Of a stretch of 64,000 nt of DNA, positions 32,064 to 41,500 are shown piece by piece. The position numbers and the translations under genes were made by a program. The DNA is from Pseudofabraea citricarpa. Taxonomy: Eukaryota; Ascomycota; Leotiomycetes; Helotiales; Dermateaceae. The first letter of the stretch is position 1. Every line of letters starts with the position of its first letter. The DNA lies in the NCBI GenBank assembly GCA_029641185.1, contig JAPWGK010000011.1, positions 372,001 through 436,000 of the forward strand. Reading direction: 5' to 3'. Below the pieces are notes generated by a model, which had not been told where the DNA came from, made no database searches, and saw nothing but the letters and a program-made list of their open reading frames with translations.

Positions 32064-33110
32064 TCAAGGACTGTCCGCACAGTCATCCATCAGCTTGTAA
32101 TGGCTCTCCATCGCACCCTTTACAAACTCGTCGAATTCATCTTGTTTCGTAGCACCCTTGCCGTCAAGTCCACCGTCGAATACCTCCATTGAGAACCAAC
32201 CTCTAAATCCCGTTTTCAACACAGCCTTCGCGACTTCCTTCACAGGTAGGTATCCGCCGTTATAAGGATAAGGCCTGAAATCGTGACTCCACCTACCCCG
32301 AGGTCGAAGTCCATCTTCGTCCGGATCTTTCGATAAGGGAATGGGTGGTTTGTACGCATCACTAATCTGGAGGAGATAAATCTTGGATGGTGGAATGGTT
32401 CGGCTCAATTCCTCCAGGCTTACAATGAATTGATCTTCCAAAGTCTCTGGACTGACTGATTCTATCTTTCCAGACGATGTAGTTGGATCTGCCCACTCGC
32501 TTCCAGCGGTTTGAAATGTGTCAAGGCACAGACCAATGTTTGGTCTATCGACCTTCTCAACAATTGTCCAAACATCTTTCCATGTTGGAGCATGTGTAGC
32601 CCAGCACCAGTTCTCATAAGCTAGGCGAAAGTGATGTTGTGCGAGTATATCTGCCAGCTCTCGCAGGTCGGAAGATAAAGCATCGAGAGAAGATGTGATA
32701 TCGGGAGAGTCTGATGATCCGACCTGCAGCATATCCGTGCCCACTGCCTCCATGATCTTGATCCAACCTCTAGCACGAGAGAATGCCTCGTCCCGTTCTT
32801 TCGATCCATTTCCCCAACCTTCAAAGTTCGAAAAAGGCTGAAGCATCATTATGCCAATGTTGTACTTCTCGCACAGTTTTTTGATTTCTTCACCGGCAGA
32901 GCAAAGGCTGTCATAATCATCCTCCTTAATTTCATGTTTGTGGAAAGAACTCGAAAAAGATATAAGATCAGGGAAACCGAGTTCTATTGCCTGAAATCCC
33001 GCGCACGAGATGGCTTGGAGTTTGTCTTCGAGGGGATCCTTAGGTGTACCAATTGAAACGGAGGCATAAGATGTAGGTATATTTCTCAACGAAGCCCTAG
33101 AGATCGACAT
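32064..33110 (-). CDS. 3-dehydroshikimate dehydratase-like TIM-barrel enzyme
   Basis: 348 residues, one exon. It belongs to the xylose-isomerase-like/AP-endonuclease-2 superfamily: a (beta/alpha)8 barrel with metal-binding acids in QAIELGFPD, in RLAYENWCW, in IGLCLDTFQTAG and in WFSMEVFDGG. The N-terminal SYASVSIGTPKDPLEDKLQAI, the YENWCWATHAPTW block and the LCLDTF segment match what is known of fungal quinate-pathway 3-dehydroshikimate dehydratases (Neurospora qa-4, Aspergillus qutC type), which convert 3-dehydroshikimate to protocatechuate. No other quinate gene lies nearby, so a different sugar-like substrate remains possible. No signal peptide; cytosolic. Confidence 0.78.
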   Translation of the reverse strand: MSISRASLRNIPTSYASVSIGTPKDPLEDKLQAISCAGFQAIELGFPDLISFSSSFHKHEIKEDDYDSLCSAGEEIKKLCEKYNIGIMMLQPFSNFEGWGNGSKERDEAFSRARGWIKIMEAVGTDMLQVGSSDSPDITSSLDALSSDLRELADILAQHHFRLAYENWCWATHAPTWKDVWTIVEKVDRPNIGLCLDTFQTAGSEWADPTTSSGKIESVSPETLEDQFIVSLEELSRTIPPSKIYLLQISDAYKPPIPLSKDPDEDGLRPRGRWSHDFRPYPYNGGYLPVKEVAKAVLKTGFRGWFSMEVFDGGLDGKGATKQDEFDEFVKGAMESHYKLMDDCADSP

Positions 33111-33478
33111 GTTGATATCTGCAGGAAGGCAAGTGAGACTCGTAGAAGTTACAGGCGTTGATGTGCTCTACTTTGATGATTTCATCGCTGTTGTATCCAA
33201 TGACGTAAGGATGTAAGGCTCGAGAAATGTGCTCCACGTGACATAAAAGAAGGATTCTCAAAACATTAACTGCTTCTAAGACGACTACTATCAATAGTCT
33301 ATATTAGTTATAGATTCTCGAGGTTCAAACATTGTGTCGAATAACGAAACAAGGGAACTGACATTGGACCATATGTGAGTTTATGATAGCGGGATCACTC
33401 AAGAGTTTCCACTTGGAAAATAGCACCCATGATGAAGAGCATTTCTGAACGTACCTGAATTGCAAATGGGTATCATAG
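33111..33478. other. Short intergenic gap
   Basis: 5' region of the dehydratase-like gene and 3' region of SLX9. Nothing else is recognised. Confidence 0.4.
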
Positions 33479-34117
33479 CTAGTTTTTAAACTCCTCCTTC
33501 TGCTCCAAAGTCTGCGAGATAAACCCTCTCAGAGCAGCCCAGCGACCAGAAGTAGCAGAAGTCGCAGGCACCGCAGCACCCCCTGGGACATCAGTCGCCG
33601 ATGCGACAGCAGGAGGAGGAGCAGGCACACCAGCCGAGAGCTGAGCCATATTCTTGCCAAAACGTTCCCTCTCCATCCTCTCCAACTTCTCCCTCCGTTT
33701 GTTAGCACCAGGTCGGCTCTTCAACCCTCTCATCCGCATCTTGCCACTCTGCTCCGCCGTCCCCAGATCCTGCATATCCGGCAGCGCATCAGCGAGTCCC
33801 TCGAGCGTCGTTACGAGCTTCTTGCTCGGTCGCCGCCGCTTCAATGGCTGCTTGTGAGCTTTCTCGATTCGGTTCACGAAGGCAGAATGCTTGATGGTGC
33901 GCTTGTCGCGCTTGGAGGAGAGGAACCCATCAGCGATTACAGCGCCTTCACGATGCGTCTTGGGGGGTTTTGCAATTGCGCCAGAACCCGACGAGGGTTT
34001 GGGTGTTGCGGTGGCCTTGCTGCGGATGGAGGGGCGCTTTTTCGGTGCGGTTGGTGCCTGTGGCAGAGAAGTCAGTAATTGAAATACAAAGAGGAGGACA
34101 TTAGGACCAATTACCAT
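33479..34117 (-). CDS. SLX9: Slx9-type ribosome biogenesis protein
   Basis: 193 residues after splicing. The ATG at 34117-34115 is followed immediately by a GTAATT donor, and coding resumes at 34057 with APTAPKKRPSIRSK, so the coding part of exon 1 is the start codon alone. The protein is basic and lacks membrane segments. FLSSKRDKRTIKHSAF, the LADALPDM block, RERFGKNMAQL and the C-terminal RWAALRGFISQTLEQKEEF are the conserved Slx9/FAM207 features. Slx9 associates with pre-ribosomes in the nucleolus and supports small-subunit rRNA processing at ITS1 and export. Divergent from UBA4. Confidence 0.88.
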   Translation of the reverse strand: MVIGPNVLLFVFQLLTSLPQAPTAPKKRPSIRSKATATPKPSSGSGAIAKPPKTHREGAVIADGFLSSKRDKRTIKHSAFVNRIEKAHKQPLKRRRPSKKLVTTLEGLADALPDMQDLGTAEQSGKMRMRGLKSRPGANKRREKLERMERERFGKNMAQLSAGVPAPPPAVASATDVPGGAAVPATSATSGRWAALRGFISQTLEQKEEFKN

Positions 34118-34366
34118 GATTGTGAGTGACCAAGATTTCCGGTCTGGGAGCTGCGGTATGGTGTACTGCAAGCAATCTCAGTAATCAGATATTGATTAGA
34201 AGTTGCAGTGTTGGTTTGCTGCGATTAGAAAAGTTTCGCGGGCGGGACGGGAAGGTCAAGCGAGCGGAGCGGAGCACAAAAACGAGCCAACGCCAGTAAT
34301 ATCATATCTTATGAAGACCCGACCGCTTCATAACTTTCTCTTCTACAACTCTCCGGGGCAAAAACA
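34118..34366. promoter_or_regulatory. Short divergent promoter of SLX9 and UBA4
   Basis: Only 249 bp separate the two start codons, consistent with a shared housekeeping promoter. It includes a GC-rich stretch (cgggcgggacgggaagg) near 34239-34256. Confidence 0.5.
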
Positions 34367-36227
34367 ATGAACTCGGCAACGTTGAGCGCTGAAGCTCTCA
34401 AGTTACAGATCCAAGAGACCGAAGAGCAGCTAAAGACGTTAAAGGCTCAGCTGGCGGACGTTGAAGCCAAGGACCTGGAGGATCATGAATCACATGACGA
34501 GGTATCGAAATGGCCGTTGTCAGCGGATGAATATAAGAGATATGGAAGGCAGATGATTGTTCCTAATTTTGGGATTCAAGGTATTTCGAATTTATTTCCT
34601 ATTTATGCGATAACTTTCCAGTCCCATTTGCATTTGTTCTTTCTAGTGTAAGGAAGAAGTATCCATACAAGACTCTGAGCATCGTGGACCTCAAGTGACG
34701 GTCTACACTTAGCAACGAAATAAAACGAAGAACCCTGTTGCAAGAATGTATTATTTTGTTTATTTCATTGTATATCTCATAGCAAAGTACTATGCTCTTC
34801 CCTGATATTATAAAAACCCCAACAGTCTCTTTTTCGAGCATATCAAATCCCTTCAAACCCACAAAGAAAAAGAAAGACAGAAACCAGAGGAAGCTAACAA
34901 CCTCATCTACAGGCCAACGGCGACTGAAAGCCAGCTCTGTCCTAATAGTCGGCGCAGGCGGCCTCGGATGTCCCGCAGCCGCATACCTCTCAGGATCAGG
35001 AATCGGGCACATAGGGATTGTCGACGGGGACACAGTCGAGCTGTCGAATCTCCACCGGCAGATCCTACACAGCACGTCCAAGGTCGGGGACAAGAAAGTC
35101 GACAGTGCCATATCGTACTTGAAAGCGTAAGCCTCCAGTTTCTCTGCATCCAGAAACTTTTCTGAAAAGACAAGGGAGAAAAAGAGCACTAAAATATGAG
35201 GACATACAGACTTAACCCATCTATAAAATACACGGCCCACCCTACACACCTCACACCCCAGAACGCCCAATCCATCGTAAGCAACTATGATATCGTACTC
35301 GACTGCACCGACCATCCCACGTCACGGTACCTGATCTCCGACATCTGCGTGCTGCTATGTAAACCGCTCATCTCGGCATCAGCACTGCGAACCGACGGAC
35401 AACTGCTAGTGCTTAACCACCCTCCTCTCCCAGCAGGTTCCGACAGTGGCAGTGGCGGCAGTGGCGGCCCCTGCTACCGCTGTATATTCCCGAGGCCTCC
35501 ACCGGCCGCGAGTGTAGTATCATGCGGCGATGGGGGGATCCTCGGTCCTGTCGTGGGCGTCATGGGCGTGCTGCAAGCTCTCGAGACGATCCGCTATATA
35601 TCCTCTGGAAAGCTAAAGCCTGCCTCTGAGCAAGAGGGAGATGCGGGCAAGGATGAAAGTGGAGCTACTATGCTACTCTTCTCAGCAACCAACACGCCGC
35701 CATTCCGCAGTGTTAAAATCCGGGTAAAGCGACGAGCTCAATGCTTCGCTTGTTCGGGATCTACATCCCCAGAACAAGGACAGCAACTCACCTTCGAATC
35801 TCTCGAGAATGGCTCGATGGATTATGCCCTCTTCTGTGGGCTTACACATCCCGTATCCATACTGGCGCCCGAGGAACGCATCTCGGCATCCTTGTACCAC
35901 CAAACCCAAGAGGGCAAACCCCATCTCCTCCTTGACGTACGCGAAAAAATTCAATTCGACATCTGCTCGCTCCCCGGAGCGGTAAATATCCCTTTCTCAC
36001 GATTCCAGAATAGTCGGTCCACGGGTATGGATGATGTGATCCCGGCTGATTTGCCGGGTGATGCGCCAGTGTACGTGGTTTGTCGTCTGGGCAATGATTC
36101 GCAAGTTGTGGCGCGGAAGTTGAAGGATATGGGAATAGATCGGGCAGGGGAGAGATGGGTCGGTGATCTCAAAGGAGGCCTGAGAGCATGGAGAGAGGAG
36201 GTAGATAAAAATTGGCCTGATTATTGA
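34367..36227 (+). CDS. UBA4: Uba4, E1-like adenylyltransferase and sulfurtransferase
   Basis: Exons 34367-34580, 34913-35126 and 35210-36227 encode 481 residues. An N-terminal coiled segment is followed by the E1-type module: [14 protein letters not shown], the nucleotide loop [33 protein letters not shown], and a zinc site (C-Y-R-C ... C-F-A-C). The C-terminal rhodanese domain has its active-site cysteine in YVVCRLGND. Uba4 activates Urm1 and transfers sulfur for 2-thiolation of wobble uridine in tRNA and for protein urmylation. The E1 cysteine probably lies in VSCGDGG. The first intron, 332 bp, is several times longer than usual here. It converges with a NEDD8-type protease gene. Confidence 0.95.
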
Positions 36228-36712
36228 ATATCAAAAGATTTTGTGGATAAAGAACATATACCTCGCTATTTGCAGCACATCTTCAGGAACGAGTACGTAC
36301 CAAGCCTACTCAAAAAGACCCGACCAACATACGAGTCCAACCATGGGTCTTCTTTTTCTCATTATATTCATGCTTGTGCAGAAATCTCCTTTCTCTCGCG
36401 GCGGCTGAGTGCTTCAAATAGCAAAGCATTTTCATATATGTGTTTCTCAGGCGCTGGAAAAGAAACCCCCAAAAATGCTCCATGCGCCCTACCATATCCC
36501 GTCCCTTCCAAGCGCTGGTACAAACAAGATCTACACAATTAGACATCTCTATGAAACAAAAGAAGTGCTAAGAGTCGATTCTAGGCGGACTTTTCGAACC
36601 GTTCTTTCCATGGCGAAATGGGGAAGCACTTCGACTCATATCATCATGCCTAAAGCGCACCACAGTCAGTATGTCCTGCAACTGCAAACCCCGAATAGCC
36701 TTCGCCAAAGAC
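36228..36712. other. Convergent intergenic gap between UBA4 and the NEDD8 protease
   Basis: 3' regions only. Several open frames overlap on both strands (36243-36542, 36310-36546) without a domain. Confidence 0.4.
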
Positions 36713-37852
36713 TTACGACCTTCTCCGCTCGCCCTCCTTCCGGAAACTCTCAATGGTCTTTAACATCTCCTTCCGTCCTCCATTTGCATCCACCAGTTTC
36801 CCACCCATACTCATCGACACCTTCTCCTTGGCGTTTGCAGCTAATAATCTGCTGATTAAAAGGTGCCGCATTTGTATACACACGTACACACCACAATCAC
36901 TCGAGTTCTCCTGCTGCGGGCTATCCTCCAGATTCAAGAAGCGTAGCTGCCTGCCTAGTAGCGCACCGAGTTTGCTAGTTGCCAGCCTCGCCTCGTGGTA
37001 ATTCGATGGGGATAAGGAATCGTAATGGAAGGCTACGCCGTCAATGATACTGACGAGAAGAAGGGACCAGTGCGAACCGCCCTCGGCAACTGTGACAGAT
37101 CGTGCATCGTTGATGGGTAGAAAAATATGTGTAGTGCGTGAGAAATTCGGGAGGGCATCTTTCAGAGTCAACGGGTCTGGGGTCTGCATGAGCATGAAAG
37201 CCATGCTGGGTCGGAGAAGGACGATGTGCGAGGAGGGGTATTTGCAGAGCACTTCGCGTTCGAGGTATCTATGTATGTCTGCGTCAAACGAAGAATTCGC
37301 GGGTGTGAAAATGGATAGGAGGGTGTAGAGGGGTAATCACTCTTCCCAAAATGCGATGGTCTTTCGAAACATCAGTATATCTTCTTCTTCTGCGCAGATT
37401 TCGAGGGGCCTTACATTATCTGTCAGCCAGTCATTCTTCAGTGTATCGACATCTTCTCTCGTAACTAAAAGCCATATCGTCAGTCCCAAGTTCCTATCTT
37501 CGCAACCCCGCACTTCGCTGCACTGCAACTCACGTCGGATATCGTAATCTGGCACAGGAAGAAATTAGTTCTGAGTCAGGCCAAGGTGCTGAGAACTGTA
37601 CACGCGCACGTACATCTCGCCCCGCGCGTTCTTCAGGGTTGATGAACTCACAGCTCAGGTATGCATCGTCTGGCGACAGCTGTAACGGGTGCCGATGCTT
37701 GGTCAGTCTCTTCCACAAGTATCTCATCCTCGGCGACATCTCCCGCGGCAGAGGTAGGAGGAATGGGTGTGAGAGGCTGCTTGCACACGTACAGTATCCC
37801 CAAAATGCTTGCTCACTCGCCCTTTGAAAGGGTGGAATCCGTCGCGTGGCAT
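36713..37852 (-). CDS. Ulp1-like cysteine protease, DEN1/SENP8 (NEDD8-specific) type
   Basis: At least four or five exons. Core pieces join in frame as LSPDDAYLS-YYDIR, then TREDVDTLKNDWLTDN, then IAFWEE-YLEREVLCKYPSSHIVLLRPS, and the main exon (to 36713). The catalytic triad of the C48 family is visible: His in GGSHWSLLLV, Asp in HYDSLSPSN, Cys in ENSSDCGVYVC with the oxyanion glutamine just upstream. The short catalytic-only form and the LSYYD...WLNDN-like opening fit the DEN1/SENP8/Nep group, which removes NEDD8 from cullins and other targets. The extreme N-terminus is uncertain: an ATG at 37852 (MPRDGFHPFKGR) or a downstream ATG in another frame could start it. Confidence 0.8.
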
Positions 37853-37930
37853 TGTGTGTTGATTGTAGGAGGCTCGGGAGGGTAGTGGCAGTAGCGATGA
37901 TGCAGTGAAACAAACCAACAGGGACGTCCG

Positions 37931-37961
<31 letters not shown>

Positions 37962-38517
37962 CAAGGCTCACTGGTGGTCGGCCTTTTCTTTATGTATGGT
38001 TGTTGACTCTAGGGTCTTGGACAGATCAAGGTTTCTGAAGGAGTCCGGGAGGAAGGTTAAAGGGTCTTCTTGTTCGTCTTCACTTCTTTAGTGTTGGTGG
38101 GGGGGGGGAGTGGAACGAGACCGAGCATACAGTACAACAGCAGCAGCAGCACTTGGCTTGGGACTTGGCTCTTAGATCACCGAGTGATCTGTGGGCCCAA
38201 CGTCATTGAGATCTGCCGCAGCAAAGACCCTGGGGAAAGAAGGAAAAGGACACACATCAACGACAATAATTGCAGGTGCAGGCTAATTATTTTCTGCATT
38301 GGGCTGTCGTGTCGTGGCTCTTGCTCTCTTGCTAAGCCACACATTCATGATTTCCACATAAACTTCTAACCCCAGCTCCCAATTATCCCAATCAGCACCA
38401 GCAAAAGTACAAAGCTTAAAACTAAGCCACCACCAGCTCCACCATGCTACTACCGTACGGTACTTCCGTACATCTGCAGCCATGCAGACACTTTTGCGCT
38501 CTCGAAATCTCTCGACT
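37853..38517. other. Gap upstream of the protease gene, with G-rich repeat
   Basis: Contains a (GGGTGA)n run (separate entry), a G9-10 tract near 38100-38108, and the 3' region of the large coiled-coil gene. Nothing coding is supported. Confidence 0.45.
37930..37968 (+). repeat. (GGGTGA)n hexanucleotide repeat, possible G-quadruplex
   Basis: Five consecutive GGGTGA units followed by GGGC give more than four G3 runs with three-base loops on the plus strand, the classical G-quadruplex pattern. It lies about 80 bp upstream of the likely start of the minus-strand protease gene, in its promoter or leader. Confidence 0.8.
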
Positions 38518-41500
38518 TCATGACTCCAATAATGCACGTCGAGTGCCTTCCAATTCTCTTTGCACTGTTTTGTGCCTCTTCTCCCACTCCCTCTCAAATG
38601 CTGTGGTCGGGGAGCCTCCAATGTCGTCCTGCATTCCGACCGCAGCGTCACGAGCCTCTCTATATACCTTCGCCATTGTCTCTTTCTTCTGGCTGAGGTC
38701 TTGGAGCATTTTACTTCGCTCGTGTATGCGACCCTTTTCGAAGCTGTCCATTATTTCTGTTGCGTTCGTCTCGTATTGCGTCACAACAGTATCAATGGCG
38801 GTCTCTCTGTCTGCCAGCTTCATTAGCACTTCCTAGTAAGATAGTTAGCCATTATCACAATTTCACATCTGACGTTCATCTTACATCGGCCACGCGATGG
38901 ACAGCATCTGCCAAGTTGTGATAATGCGGCCGCAAAACTAGGTTCCAGCTCTGAACAGGCGTGCTTTCAACCGAAGGAGATCGTATCTCTTCTTGCCGGG
39001 AAATACTGGAAGAACCGCTGGTCAACTCGGCTGGTGATGAGACTTGATTCAACTGATTCTCTTCGACATTGATCAAAGTTTTCCCTCCAAACTCTTCTTC
39101 GGCTTCGGTTTCTTCAGCTTCTTCAGCTTTCTCGGCAACATCATGGCCGGCAAAGAATTTCTGCAATGCTTCAGCAATACGCCGCTTCCTATCTTTTTCC
39201 TTCTCATCAACATTTTCCCTTTGGCTCTTCCCTTCGCTCTGAAGAAGTTCAGTAAATTTTGTCCGCTTTTCCCTTGGGCTTTCGTTGAACGGATTCGCCA
39301 AAGGCTTCTCTGGGGGGATGGTCTCTTCGCCATTTAGATTCTCGTAAACCCCTGTTTCTGGATTTCTCTTGTGAGGAATATACCGAACCTGAACACTATC
39401 TGGAGATGAGGGTTTTGCTTTGTTTGAACTTGATATTGGGATCGCGGGGCCAAAAAGCTCTGCTACTCTATCGTGCTTGCTATTTGTGGTAGGGTGTGGT
39501 TGTTGATCAGTTTTATGCGCTAAATTCTCATCCAAAATCGGATCATCCTTGCAGTTCTGCGTCAGTCTTCCCTTCACTCTTCCGATTTGATCTGTCTGCT
39601 GAGAACTTCTGGGTGCGATGGGACTTCCGTTCAAATCGACACGGGATGATTGTGAGCTAATTCTATTCATCGGACGATGTTGGCGCTTGGAATTTGCCAG
39701 AGGACTATCATATTCGAGGATATTGAATTTAGAGAACCTTCGATGCTGAACTCTAGAATCTGCACTTAGACTTCCATGCCCTTGTTGAATCTTCGATATC
39801 TGTCGAGATGGAGCCTTTGGCTTTAGAATCAAAGTTTCATGATGCTCTTGGGGCGGTTGATTCTCGTCGTTTGATTTATCTGGAGGGCTGATACTTTGTC
39901 GCTTCCTAGGTTGATTGGAGCCATCGATATATCCCTTGCTACCAATGTCGTTCAGTTGACGCTTTCTCGGATGCAGAGGGTGGGGCTTGATTATATCAAT
40001 TGGTTCGTCTTGCTTATTCTTTTGATCGCTGTATTCAACAAGGTTTACTGCGTCAACCGACATCTCTTCTTGTAAGCTCTCAAGCCCAGGAGATATCACT
40101 TCTCGTCTTTGTGGTCTCATCTCGTTGTTTTCGGACAAGTCTTCGACAGTTTCTGCTTGATCAGGAGAATCTACATCACTCTTGTAGTATTTCACAGCCT
40201 GATTTTCATTTCCCTCCATTCCAAGACTAGCCGATTTGGAAACGGCAGATTGAATCTGGCTCTTTTTTTTCAAGGGACCCTTGGACCGACTGCTTGTACC
40301 TTGATTTGAAGGACCATTTCGATCGAACTGGATTATTGTTGGCTTTCGGCTGATGTTATCATTTACTAACGATGCACCTTTCGGGTTGTTTGATGACGCT
40401 TCCAATGCTGCTTCTCTTGCCGCGAGACGAGGACTCCGCCGAGGTGATGCCGCAATAATTTGGTCTGTTCCTTTGTCTACCTTCCGGGGATTCTCTTGTT
40501 GGGGTGTGTAAGGGTTTCTTTGTATACGTGGACTTCGACGAACGGCCGGCGCTTCTTCGGCATTTTGTCTCTGACGTTTCCCAGATGGCGTGGAGTCTTC
40601 TTGGGGTTTTCTCTTCCTGTGTTCTCTCGCTACCGCTGCAATAGGGGTGGATACCACAGCATCAACTGCTTTGGTACGATTGTCACCATGTTGAGTATTC
40701 TCAATGGTTGAAGTAAGCGCAGGATCTGGGTGGACGATGTTCTCTATCGGCATGTTTGAATCAGGCTCAACAATGGCTACATCGCCTGAAGTAACTGCTT
40801 TCGCATCTTCTTGTTGCAGTGGTAGATCCTTATCTTCTGGGCTACCAGATTCAGGCTTTGGTATTTCGAGTTCGACTTCGTTGGAGTTTAGTGTTACCTG
40901 AGGATTATTCGTGATAGAACTTATAGCTAAAGGCTTATACGTAGAGGCATTTCGGTGAGTTGGTTCCCGAAAGTCTGTCACTATCTTTCTTGGCAATTGA
41001 GCGTTTTGCTCTGTGTTGAGATTGGCGGGGACTGGCCTCTCAATAATTTCGATAGCTTTTGGTGTTGCCGAAGTGCTCGTCCGCCGCCCCTTCCCGAAAG
41101 CAAAGTCGTCTTCATCATCTTCATCAAGAGCCTCAGAATTCGGGAAAGAATCTGAGTTATGATGCTGCTCGATTGATTGGCTGTTCAAACTCATGTGAGG
41201 AGGAATACTCTTGTCAGGATCGTCAAAGCCAGGTTCTTTGATTTGCTCCTTAGACAGCAGCATTCCATCATCCAGGATCTCATTCAACTTCTTAGCCTGT
41301 TCAGTCGCTTTTGCATGCTGCTTCTTATCAGGCCGTTTGATACGGAGTGCAATGCTGGTAGCTTCTAGTGTGACAGCCGGTGAATCATCAATATCAGCTT
41401 GATCTGGTGATTTTGCAGTCTGGTCATCATCATCTTTGTTGTCGTCGTCGTCACCATTTTTTTGATTTCCCTCATGTAGCTTCATACTCATATCCTTAGC

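Noticed and set aside
37933..37965. GGGTGA repeat considered as an interstitial telomere
   Set aside because: The fungal telomere unit is normally TTAGGG; this hexamer differs and occurs only in five units.
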